A stretch of DNA of 64,000 nucleotides, taken from NCBI GenBank assembly GCA_028554795.2, contig CM068830.1, forward strand, positions 46,762,227-46,826,226, read 5' to 3'. Made by a program: the position numbers and the translations under genes. Below are positions 1 through 12,100 of this stretch, piece by piece. Each line of letters starts with the position of its first letter. Position 1 is the first letter of the stretch. Under the pieces are notes generated by a model. It saw only the letters and a list, made by a program, of their open reading frames with translations, ran no database searches and was not told the origin of the DNA. Origin of the DNA: Sinohyriopsis cumingii. Taxonomy: Eukaryota > Mollusca > Bivalvia > Unionida > Unionidae.

Positions 1-2390
1 TCAAATGAAATGCATGGCCAAAACAGATAAGTATGCAGTTCCTGAAACTAGGTAAACTGATATAAAGGACAAGTGTTAAAGCAACCCTATGTGATTTTGG
101 AACAATCATCCAAACTTTTGTCTTCTGGTATACAATAAAAAGGCTGTGATGGCAGCATTAAATACTGATACCTGTGATGGATTCCGTTTAACCGAGAATC
201 ATGGTATAAGCTCTATTTTGTACAGGTGAGGTGTAGTTCATCTAAAACAATGTGCATAGATTTTTTAACAGCTACAAATGTAGCAAGTAGGCAAGTACAG
301 AACTAGAATATTTTTAAACTGTAATATCTTCATGATGAACAATGTAACACTCCAAAATGCCAAAAAAGAACATAAGCATTATTAGGCTTCAAATTTTAAT
401 AAAGTAAATCTTCAGTATACTATGAAAATGACAAAGGCAATCACCCGCTGAAAAATAAACCAAACACAAAAGGTCACATTCAATCAATATTAAAAAAGGC
501 ATAATACACAAAAGATCCAAATATTTAACTCTGTAGCTCTCTGAATAGCATAGAATATATTGTACTGAAACCCATCTGACAACAGAAAAGTAGGTCAAGA
601 TTACAGCTTTCATTAGCACTGTAACTGACTGTAGGGGAACACATAATAAAAGAAGGCATATTCTATGAAACAACAATAGTATGAAAGGTATCAGTCGACA
701 ATATTCAAAACGTCACATTTTCCTTTTGCTTCTGGAAAATATTTTAATTTACCATTTCTGTAAACATGTTAGCTTTATCATCCATGTATCTTACACTGAC
801 CCATTGAATCCTATGTGGCAATATTGAATCTTCATTCTATATCGCACATCCAGATCAAAACTATTCAGGCAGTCCCACTGATGTTTCCAGATTCCTCAAA
901 CAGAATGTTTACAAATCCCAATTTATTGTTAATTCCATTCACACTGCATACCTAAAAAAATATCTGGGTAAAAGATGGGCATGTAATGCATACAAAACTG
1001 CAGGTTTTATTTTTCAAATCAGAGGAAAAACCTCATCTGATATGACATATGAACACCTCTCTGCTCCATGGTCTCAACATATCCATATGCTAATCAAACT
1101 CACCCTTTCTGTCAACATACAGTTTTGCGTATGCACTGTATTGTAATAATGATGCTGATATAGAACTGTGTATGCTTTGTTTTTTAATATAGCAAGGCTT
1201 TTGCAAAAATGCATAAACATCCATGGTTACAGAAATATATACAATTTGCCTCCAATATAAAACAAATCAAGTCCTTCTGTCATAAATGATTACTCGAGTC
1301 AAAATCTTACTAAGAAATATTCTTGCCAACAAAAATGCAGGATATATTTATTTAGAGTAAGCTTTCAGAGTATAGAGTAATATCTATGATTTATGATAAT
1401 CTTTGAAATGTTTCTCTCTTTCCAGTGTGTTCAAAATATAAATATATACTGCCTTTCATGTATAAAGGTGAACATTTAACAAATTTAGACTGGTTAAATG
1501 ATCATAAAGCTTCACTGTAAAGAGTTATATAGGGTTCCCTGTTTATAATGCTTTCGGTGAAGCCGTAAAAGTGACCCATGCTATAAGTAAGCCAGAACTG
1601 TACCAAGGGTTCTTATGTCAAGGCTATGTCCTGAAAGTTCATTAGAATTTAATTATATGAAATCATACTGTGATTTGTGTTCATGTCCCAAGAACTAAAA
1701 TAAAGTAACATAAATTCAACAGGAATGATAAAACAAAATTTAACCAATGGGATCTATGACATGATAAATGATATAAGAGAGACTGAAGTACAATAATGGC
1801 CTTTAAAGTGAAGGACATCATCATCAGTGGTCGAAGTCTTGTTATCTTAAATACCTTCTATGGAACATGTAATGAAAACTTTTTGACAATGTAGACCATT
1901 TTGATTTATTCTTCAGTGAAATCCATCCAGTCTTAAAATGTCTAGAGCTCAGCCTAAAAATGTCAATTACTAACAAAATCAACATGTTTCTTGGAAGCAT
2001 GAACTCATTTGAATCGTATATACAATACATAAAAGAGAAGAAAATAATAGTAGGAAAAAAATAAAACTTGTACCATCATATCCTGACTTCAATCTGCCAC
2101 AAGTTCCTATCCCCATCAACAAAATAATGTCATGCATGACAATCTCCAATTAACAAAGAAAAACTGAACAGGAACTGAAGATTTAAGAAGACAGCAAACT
2201 TGCCACATATTTTAAATTAGAAAAAGATACTTGTCAATCATCATCATGATCTATACTGAATAATGAAGATGACAAACCAACTGCTTGATGTAGGTAACAG
2301 TTACTGTTTTCTTCAATATGGTGATGTTGACCACTCATATCCAATTTAATGGCTTAAAGCAACTGGTTACAAAAAGTTGATTTCAATACT
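1..2390. other. 3' flank or 3' UTR of MAEA, no feature recognised
   Basis: AT-rich DNA downstream of the MAEA stop. The short ORFs here are AT-rich shadows with no domain. Where the MAEA transcript ends between here and 6005 cannot be decided. Confidence 0.4.
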
Positions 2391-2394
2391 AATA

Positions 2395-3340
2395 GTGTTC
2401 TTATCTGTAAAATCTAAAAAGTATGTCACAGTGACCTACTTTGATATCAGGATAGTTCTCCTCAGGATGCATGCACATATCAAGTATTGTATCATAAGTG
2501 TACATGCAGCAATGTCTGAGAAATTTACCTAAACAAGATCACTTCTGCATGACAAGCAGGTCACAATGAACTGCTTTTGGTCTTATGTGCAGCATGCATG
2601 TGTGTATATGTACATATCTATTCTGAAGGCTATATAACACTGGCATCCCAGAAACTAACCTAAATATCAAACTATTGAGAATTCTGATAGCCTGAAGGGT
2701 TCAAATAATTCTATTTTACATAACAACAGATATAAAAGCATAACTCCAGATGTACTGCCATTCATTGTGATTTTACTCCCACAAATTTATTGTTTTAAAT
2801 AATTTATATAACCTTTTTCTAAATTATGCTTCCTTTATAAGTCACTACAGAATTTATAAAAACATTTCAATTATTATTGGATTTCCTTTAAAAGCATTTA
2901 CTATTTTTGAGTCATGTATTACTATCCATGAATCAATATACAAAACACTGAAAATAAAGTTGCCTCCCTTGACATATAGCTGCGATCTGAAAGCCCAGTA
3001 GATCTAGAATTTGTTATTACTTTAGTTAAACTATACAATTTGTTACTGTTATTAGTAACACAAACTACATTAGTTAGGACACTCTTCAATAGCATAGAGG
3101 GTTCCCCCAAACCAATTAAATGTGTGTAATCATTAGTGCATGAAAAGTAAGTCACAGTGATTTACTTTTGTTTCAACTCTTCAAGATGTATGCACAAATA
3201 AAGTTTCATGACTGAAACCGCAATAGTGTCCCAGAAACTAACCAAAACATTACACATAAAAATGATCACTGGATCATGAAAAGTTGGTCACAATGACCTG
3301 CTTTTGGTATAATGGTGTAGTACTCTTCAGGATGAATGCA
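2395..3340 (+). repeat. Dispersed repeat with palindromic GTCACANTGAC motif (four diverged units)
   Basis: Units near 2421, 2546, 3139 and 3271 share 'gtcacagtgacctacttttg', then a short gap, 'ctcttcaggatgcatgca' and 'aagtttcatgac'. The 13-bp palindrome is perfect at 3286-3298 (GGTCACAATGACC), with near matches at 2424-2436, 2559-2571 and 3150-3162. The units are too diverged to give clear boundaries. Confidence 0.6.
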
Positions 3341-4189
3341 AGTTTCATGACTACACAAGCAACAGTGTAGAAGTAGCCGACCACAACATAAAAGGAGTAC
3401 ATCTGCTGATTCCAGTGCTGCTGATATGATGATGATGACAATAACAATGGTGGTATAGTACAAACTTTCCTGTGTGGAGGTGAGCTAAAATTAAATGGAA
3501 GAAATATATAGGATATTTTTAACTAACAATAATTAAGTATCCTAATTATATGCAGAGTCAGTATATATCAACATTAGACTATTCTTAAAGAATAATGGTG
3601 ATATGTTGTGCAAGTATTTATAAACAAGTAGTATATTACAGTGGTCCACTCTTCAGAGGCACCTCCTTTTACACGTACTAAAAGGTATTATTGTTCTGAT
3701 CCTTGAGAATCAGTCTGGTATTGTAAGTTTGTGTTTTGTGGTGTTCACAAAATACTCATTCCACTAAATTTTTATCAAGACCAATATATGCAGTAAATAT
3801 TCTACCCACCCACCCCCCAGGGGAGGGACACTGTACAGAACTCAGTGGTGGCTCTAGCATGATGAGGTTCTGCCCATGCAAAAGTCTTAATGTCCAAAAT
3901 GATACATATTAATTACAATGTAGAATTACATTTCTTTGTGTGGTCATAGTTCCACTGTTTTAGGTGTGCAAGTGATTTCATGGGAAAAAAATCCCCGTTT
4001 TATTCTTGTTCTCCTATTCCAATGGACAACAGCAAAGTTTTCTTAGGCTTACAGTTCTGTAATTTCTAAAAGGGCAACAATTTTCCATGAAAGGATAGCA
4101 AAGAAAACACTGAGAAGGTATAATTACATGAAAATTTGTAAGGAAATATTCTATGCAACACAGTAGTGGTATTTAATAGTCAACCCAAA

Positions 4190-4410
4190 AAATATAATAC
4201 CATCTCATGATGTCACATAATAAGTGTAATACCATCTCATATTACATATGATGTCAGAACATCTTAAATGTATTACAACTTTGTGACATCATTTCTGATA
4301 TCGTAAGTATGACACACTGATGATGTCACATAAGTGTAATAAAATCACCAAGATGTCATACATGATGTACTAAATCCTAAGTGTAACTGAACTTGATGAT
4401 GTCAGTCTTG
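4190..4410. repeat. Degenerate repeat with five TGATGTCA/TGACATCA octamers
   Basis: The octamer occurs at 4208, 4249, 4284 (reverse), 4321 and 4397 within 197 bp, with a recurring 'cataagtgtaata' between them. The octamer differs by one base from the CRE palindrome. This looks like a small decayed tandem array. Confidence 0.5.
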
Positions 4411-4829
4411 ACATTATACAATGCAAAGGTGTATTATCCAAGGCGTCTGAAACTGCTTTAGATGATTTTACACATCAGCGTTTTGTGGTTTTATTGCAAA
4501 ATTCTGTGCATTTGCTTGGTAAGGCTGACAAAAATATAAACAATTCTCTAGTTTTTATTAATTTCATATTAAAGCAATATTTCATCGTCAGAAACTTGAA
4601 ACACAAAATGACCATTTACAACTTATTTTCCATAAATTAATTGTAGCAGGATAAGCTTACTAATTTTTACACTAAAGAACAAAAGTCGCTTGAAGGGACT
4701 GACGTGCTACTGGCTGATTTTTTTCTTTCATGAATTCAGAATAAGACAATTTTGTCTTTCTTTTAACCACTGAGTGGTGAAAACATTTCTCATGTTTCTA
4801 AGCATCAAGAAGATTTTCAAATTAGATGA

Positions 4830-5760
4830 TATGACAGCCATAATTGATGTTAAGATTGGCACCATTTTCATTTAAGACCAACTAGATATAATTAGCCTTT
4901 TGATAAAACACCACATGAATATGACCATTCATTCATTCAGGAGTAGCAATAATAATATTTTCAAGATAGATCCTATTTTATTTTTTAAGTCCATAATATT
5001 CTTTGGTTAAACCCCATGTCAATAGAACCATCAGTCTAAGAGAAGTGACAATAACAACATTTTTCCAAATGGCCATAATGATGTCCCTATTAGAGGTCAG
5101 ATCCAAGCCATTTTAAATACAATCAACTAGACACTGTGTGGAGTCTTCTGGTAGAAACCCCATATCAATATGACTTTCCGTTGGGAAGAAATGGATACAG
5201 CAAGATTTTGAAGATGGCTCTTATGGGAAATGCCATAATGGATTTTAGATCAGTACCATTTGTGTTTATGACCAACTAATCATAATTAACCTTCTGGTGA
5301 AAACTCCATGTTGGTATGACTTTCAATTCAGGAGGAGTAACAATAACATGCTTTTCAAGACAGCTGCCATGGCAACCACAGTTGACATCAGACCTGTATT
5401 ATTTTCATTCAGGACTAACTACATAAGTTTTTAAGTGAAAAGCTCATGCTGATACCAAAAGCAGCATTTTCATTTAGGATCAACTAGACACCATAATAAG
5501 TCTTCTGACAAGAACTATATGTAGATATGGCTTTCTGCACAAAGAAGTAGCAACAGCCAGATTTTCAAGATGGCTGCTGTGGTGGCCATATTCAATACAA
5601 CAATGAAGTTTTTTAGTCAAAATCCTCATGTAAATGACTCTCTCTTGAGGTGGACTGGCAATTAAAGGATATGGTCCAATATGACTGCATTCATCAGCTG
5701 TGTGAGAATAAGACTTTAAGATGGCCATTGTGGTGGCCATATTGGATGTCTGGGTTGCAC
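4830..5760. repeat. Diverged tandem array, period about 190 bp, with YY1-like motifs
   Basis: About five units repeat the order 'accattttcatttaggacc', 'aactagaca..taat.agtcttctg', 'a.tatgactttc', 'agtagcaacaa.a', '.ttttcaagatggctgc.atg'. The best preserved end is at 5566-5590 and again at 5718-5745, where CAAGATGGC is followed by GTGGTGGCCATATT. The minus-strand ORF at 5480-5740 is only this repeat. The position is just downstream of the MAEA stop. Confidence 0.65.
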
Positions 5761-6005
5761 GTTTTCATTTAAGACCACCTATACCAGGGGATAAATTTGC
5801 ATGTAAAGATTCACAGCAATCCTCCAAGTAGCTTAGGATGACAACTTGTTCTAATGGACAGATTGACAACAGACAAGAAACATCTGACGACAGATAACAG
5901 TAGACAGAAAACAGACCATCCCAAGGTTTTCTTGGTCTCTTAAATGCTGTAATGCCCTATCATTGTTGTAGCTTGTACAATCAACAAGGGATGGAAAAAC
6001 TTGCA

Positions 6006-6107
6006 TCACATGACATACACTTTTTCTGCGTCTTCAAAGTTAAAGACTTCTTTTGTTCTGGGACATACCACCTTTCCCTCATTCTCAGCAGCCATTGTCT
6101 CTAGTGC
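6006..6107 (-). CDS. MAEA: MAEA terminal coding exon 9
   Basis: Residues 357-389, [19 protein letters not shown] onward to DAEKVYVM, then TGA. It supplies the last RING cysteine (C371) and the invariant VCPRTKEVF block. The acceptor is TTGCCAG. The last intron, 10.9 kb, separates it from exon 8. Confidence 0.96.
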   Translation of the reverse strand, partial: ALETMAAENEGKVVCPRTKEVFNFEDAEKVYVM

Positions 6108-9100
6108 CTGGCAACAAAAAAATCAACTATGATAATCCACATCTCAATGTACCATAGGTAAATCACAACAATTTAAAAACAATACTACAGTGGTCCCTCA
6201 GTACAAAGCCACTAAGTATACTCCTGTCTCATTGCCATTTCTCATCTATTTCATTCGAGATAAAGTAAGGGTATGGTCACAAATTTTGTTTTATTATTGC
6301 TTCTTGAATTATTTCCAATACATTTATTACTGGGCATGATAATATCAATTATAATAAGACATTATAACATCAAATATTTTACTTTATTGTTCAGATAATA
6401 TGGACCATCCCTTGGTATAAAACTCCCTCACTTATAATGCAGCCTACTTTTATGTCTGCTATAAACAGCTTTAAAGAGAAAGCACTAGCTGCAAATATTT
6501 AACAGAAAATAATTCCATTTGTTATGAAGTGAACAACATTATTTACTTTGGGAGTGATTTGATAACAATTTACACATCAATAAATACCCAATCATAATCA
6601 TTTAATTTTATAATAATTCCAACTGTTATGAACAGACAGTTTTCTGCAATCTGATTGGATACAAACAGTTATGTGATATGATCCAGAATTTTTTACACAT
6701 TGGTTAATTCTGCAGACTACTCTTAGTTCCCAGTTTCCAGGTCATTCTATATGAAGCTTTATCTATACCAATGCACTCTTATATCATAATAATGTACAAG
6801 TCTTCCAACCACCAACCGCCATGATAATACTCACCCATTAGATACAAAACAATGCAATTGCAGTCCTTCCTGCATTCCTACACACCCATTTTGCTGTAGA
6901 AAGCAGGCTTTACAATCAAATCTTTAAATTTTTATTACATTTTGTTCTGACAATAGGTTCCACCAGCTGTCATTAATGTCCAATTTGTATGATGACTAAA
7001 AATGGACACGATACTGCTTTTGAAAGATTGAATGTTTAGAAAGCAAGAACAATGAATGCTTAAACATGAACCATATGCAAGCGTAATGTTGAAAAAAAGG
7101 AACAGTCTGGTTTAAATAATAACCCCTCCCTCCAGATTTTAAAAATGACCATACCAAGTTGCTTTGATCATTAGCATCATCTGCTCTAACACATTAGCCC
7201 ATAATATTATATAAGAGTTGATGACTCTTGGCTAGCAAAGTTGGGGCAATATATTCTGATAAATAGAAGAGGTTCATTAAAGAAAACTACAAGCTACCAA
7301 AAAGTGAATATTTTGTTGATGAAAGCTGCTGATATGATGAAAGAAAAAACAAAAATTGGAATTATATGGATTAAATGATCATGGCTGGATACTGATCAAA
7401 GTGAAAAGAATTTTCTAATCACACAAGAAGCTAACAAAAGGTCCATCAGACTAATTTATTTAATATGTGATTAGGTAAAATTTACAAATCTATACAAATC
7501 AAACCATGGTCATTTAATCCTGTTCTGTCCATACATAATATTGGATATGATTTTGATTACTTTAAGATTTATAGTTTGATAACAAAATGCCAGTCTTGAA
7601 TTTGGTTTCAAAGCAACAAACTGCAACTTCTTCTGAAAAAGAGTTCTGTATGGCACCCTATACAGGAATCTGAATAAATCAGCTTTCCACAGTTCTACAT
7701 GAAGATCTTATGGACACCAGTTGGAGGTCATGCTCTGTTGAATATGTGGTTCACCAATCAAATTACAGGTTTCAAATTTCTGAAAGTGACATGTCATTTG
7801 GAACATATCATTATTAACCATAACACTCCCTAACATGACATGCAACACAATATCTGATGGCTAGTTAACATAAGTGGTATGGGAATTTCAATGGTAAAAA
7901 AGGATAATTATCTTTTATGGGAGTCTGTCACAGGACTGTGAAGATTTGTTTTTAATCTGACTGCCTTATACATGTGTTTATCAGTTATTTATGTAGGCAC
8001 TAGTCAGGCATGGTTGACTCTCTAGTCTATTGATAAATGGGTTTAAATGACCTTTACTTATAGACAAGGTATGCAGTCTTTAACTAAACCTACTGTGCAG
8101 AAACCATGTTTTCTCATTAATCTTACCATGACCTTGACCTTTCATTGTCAGACCCAAAAATCTATTTTTATTTTTATTTTTATCTTAGCCTTACTGCAAG
8201 CAATCCAAAGTCTGATCAAGGAACTTAATAAAGAACAAAATTCATTTTTCATGGACAAACAATGACCTTGGCCTTTGACAATTAAATCCCATCCAAAAGT
8301 TTTTGTGGAAACAATTTTTCATTTATCAACTAAAGATTGATCCAAACAACCAATAGGCTTTTCCCTTACTTTAACTGCAAGCCATCCACAAAGTTTAGAC
8401 CAGATATGCTTGTACAACTAAATGCATTGTGCAGAAACCATTATGCTTCTTTCAGTAACAGTGACACTGACCTTTGACCCAAATCAACAGCCTTTTTCCT
8501 TATGCAATTACAAGTCATTCACAAAGTTTGATCTAGATCTCAGATGCTGGGTTACAGTTTGGTTTTGTGTTTTACCACACAGCAGCATGAGAAGGTTCTT
8601 TAGTGTCAAGGCCAATAGAGCAAAGTGTCTTATCCAAGGACACCCTACTGTGTAGTTGACCCAGGCTAATTTTCTGATAGGATTAAAACCCACACCATTT
8701 CAATCATGAGTCCTGCATGCTAATCACATCAGTAACATGACTTCTGTGATGTGGAGCTCGTATTATTGTTCAGAAAACTTTTTTATTTTATTCACTGTGA
8801 GCCTGACCTTGTACATTTTGACCCTGAAATTTATAGGGTTATTCCTTAACCAAGTACAATGCTATCCACAACATCTGTCAACTGTACATGCTCATCAACT
8901 TGAGTTATTGTGTAGAAATGAAACTAGCAACAGTTGGACAGACAAACAGATGGACAACATCAAAATGATACTATAATGACGTGATAAAAACCACATCATT
9001 TTTCATAACGTTAGCTTCAGAATCTATTATTATTGCCACCCATGAAAGCCAAATTTTACTGGGTGGAAGTCATAGGCTTTGAGTAACCTATAAGAAACAC

Positions 9101-12100
9101 CCATCTCGCAACTATTACAGGCATAATTCAAGCATCAGTAAGCACCCTGACTGGCTGCTATAGCTGAGAATTTGCATCCAATTAATGTAATGCATTCACC
9201 TTGTTCCCATATTTGTCCAAATGTACAATACTGAGTAAACCTGTTGAGAGTAACCTATTGCAATATACAACTGCTGCAGTGGCCTATTGGTTAAAGCATC
9301 CACCTCGAATGCGTGAGGTCACGGGTTCAAACCCTGGCCAAGTCATACCAACAACTTTTTAAAATGGTATTAACAGCTGTCTCACTAGGCACTCAGCGTT
9401 AAAAGGTTAGTGTTAGGACTGGATGGCCTGGTGAGTGGGTGGGACATGATGCTACATGTCTGTGGCATGATGCCCCAGTGTGAGACATCACTATAAACTG
9501 CCACAATGCATATATTGTAGTGATATGACTGAAAGTTTTTTTAAAGCTATGTTAAAAATTTAAATCACACTCACACGCAATATACAACATACAGCCATTC
9601 ATGTGCAGATTTAACCAATGAATAAAGATATTTATTTCCACTTGCAAATGCACTGGTATAAAAATGTCTTCTGGCTGGTTACTGTCTTCATCCTTTGTTT
9701 TTGGATGGCAAAAACTTACAAAATATAGGGACAAAGAAGGATTCAGGTCAGGTAAATTCAACCACTATTTTTGTTTGTTAGGCTGGCCAATTAGTGATTT
9801 GTCTGCTGTGTAGATACAACAAAATTAACACCTTTGTAGTCTACATGTTGACCTATCTGCTGATCACTGCTGCTTTTATGGCACTGACAAGAGTGTATTG
9901 TGCTGCCCTGTTCAGATCCTGTGCCATTTGTGAAACTGATTCCCAAGCATGATTAAAAGGCATAATAACAGCAAAGTTAGGCTATGTTTCATCTGCTTGA
10001 ATATTGCCAAATACACCAGGTCTAGCATATAGCCTATTACAATGAGGTTCCAAATCAACTGCTGCTTGTTATTTAAGAACTTCAGGTTGATAGGTAATGA
10101 TGAGGGTTTTATCATTCTCTGGCCTGCAAAATCTGTCAACAGTGAACTCTCTATATTTTTAGTTATCAATGGACAAAAGATCTAAATTTTAATTTTTTTA
10201 GTTAATTATGTTTTTTCCATAATACTTGATCACATTAATATTTGGAACCTACCTCTGAATCCAGCCCTCCATGTTATCCCCAAATGTAGCCAGTTTTTAC
10301 ATAAGCAAAAACTGTATTAGGACACTCACACTGCAGGGAAGGGTGGGAGTGATTTTTACTAATGTGATCAGGTATTATTAGAAAATATAAATTACTAAAA
10401 CATTTTCTATGTCCAGAAAATTACATTACCTGATCACATTAACATTATGAGAATAAGAGTAGGAAGAAATGCTTAGCACCCTATCTCTACCTGTGTCACA
10501 AAGTAGGAGCATGATTGTTCTACTAAAGGATGAATTTTTCCTGATGAAAGTTTACACAACAGGTGACAATTTGTTTATATGTGTGTGAGAGAGTTCACTG
10601 TGGGATTCCAAATTTGATTATTGTCTCAACATCAAAAGTTTGATAAATGAATTCAGCGAAAGTGGCAATTTCATGCCTGGGCCTAAATTTTGTGCTTCAT
10701 GAACGGGGCATGGTCACCGTCTATGCAGCTACCACCAGCCAACAGACTCAATTCTCTTTCTTAGCAAGGCCACATCACTCAAATGGAAGCTAGAGAAGAT
10801 CAACTGAGCATCCCAGTCAGCTGACTTTGCTATGTCCTGAATTTGTGACATTACATTTGAAGCCAGTCTCATGGAGGTCATTTATTTTTCGCGAAATCTT
10901 TATTAGTCATACCTGATCCTGTAAGTGACCAGTGCCTGTGAGGTTATGTCATGCTTTTCTGCCTTCAGTGCAAGGACCAATCTTACAGCTCCTGCAGATA
11001 ATCTCAGCATATCTCGGGTAGCATCTGTGGGCATGTACAGGGTCCTGTAGCTTCACTTTTCTCAGTAGATTGATCAAGGAAAGGAACGAATAGTCAGTTG
11101 TTGGCAGCAACCTGTTCTTAGAAAAAAACCCAGGTTACATCATTAGAATGACTGAACCGTATGAATGGCTCACTCACTCTGCATGCTGCAGCTATCTTGA
11201 GCTACAAATCTTGTATGATAGCTGATTCAGTGAGAGGAAGATGGCAGTTCAGACTCTGATGTGCTCAGCCATATCAAAACTCAGGAGAGATTCCATTTGG
11301 AATAATATGAGTGAGTGTTCACTGGATATGTCAAAATTGGGTCAGAAGCCTGAGATTCCTTTGCTGCGGCCATCATTATCTCTTCCATGGAGTCCGAAAG
11401 TGCCAGAGCTCATGGATGAGCATCTCCTTGACTGTGATAGGGACTAACTTCTTGTCTTCAAAGCAAAAGGATGTTAGCCACTGGGGAATGGGCACTGAAG
11501 AGAGCTGTGATGTCAGTGATGTGACACACTAGTCCTTGAAAACATACAATACCCTCGCATGTCCTCAAAAGTGGAGGTTTTTCAGCTGTTGCAATCATCT
11601 CCATAATCCTTTTTGATCAGGACATCCGTAACAGGAACCAGGCATGATGGAGGAGTTTCTCTGGATATGGATGGAATACTGGCAATCTCAACTACCTGAG
11701 TTGAGTGGAGGTCATTATGACTTGTCTCAGTAAATTTGTCACTAAACGAAGCAGTTTGATCATCGATGTTTTGTGGTATTGAGGGGAAGTCAGAAATATT
11801 TGCAGTCTGTGCTCCTCATTATAAATTATTTTCATAATCAAGACTGATGGAGCCTAGAAATGAGGTCAAGCATTAGACAGCACCACAGGATACAGATGTG
11901 ATGGAAGATTCAGAGTGGAACTGAAGCACCTGTCCTCTCCTTGCTAATTTAGTTGGCTAGATTATTCAGCTGGCCTGGAATGTGTCAGACTTGAATATTA
12001 CCTACAATTGGAAGCACTAATGAAAGTATTCCTGTATTGTGAGGCACAGGTCAGGTGATTTTCCCCCCCTTTAATGAGGTACATCACCACAACCAAACTG

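Noticed and set aside
9280..9345. tRNA gene (also 14260-14323, 16410-16480, 24744-24820, 39875-39960)
   Set aside because: The heads have A- and B-box-like motifs but poor cloverleaf stems, and each continues into a shared SINE body and tail.
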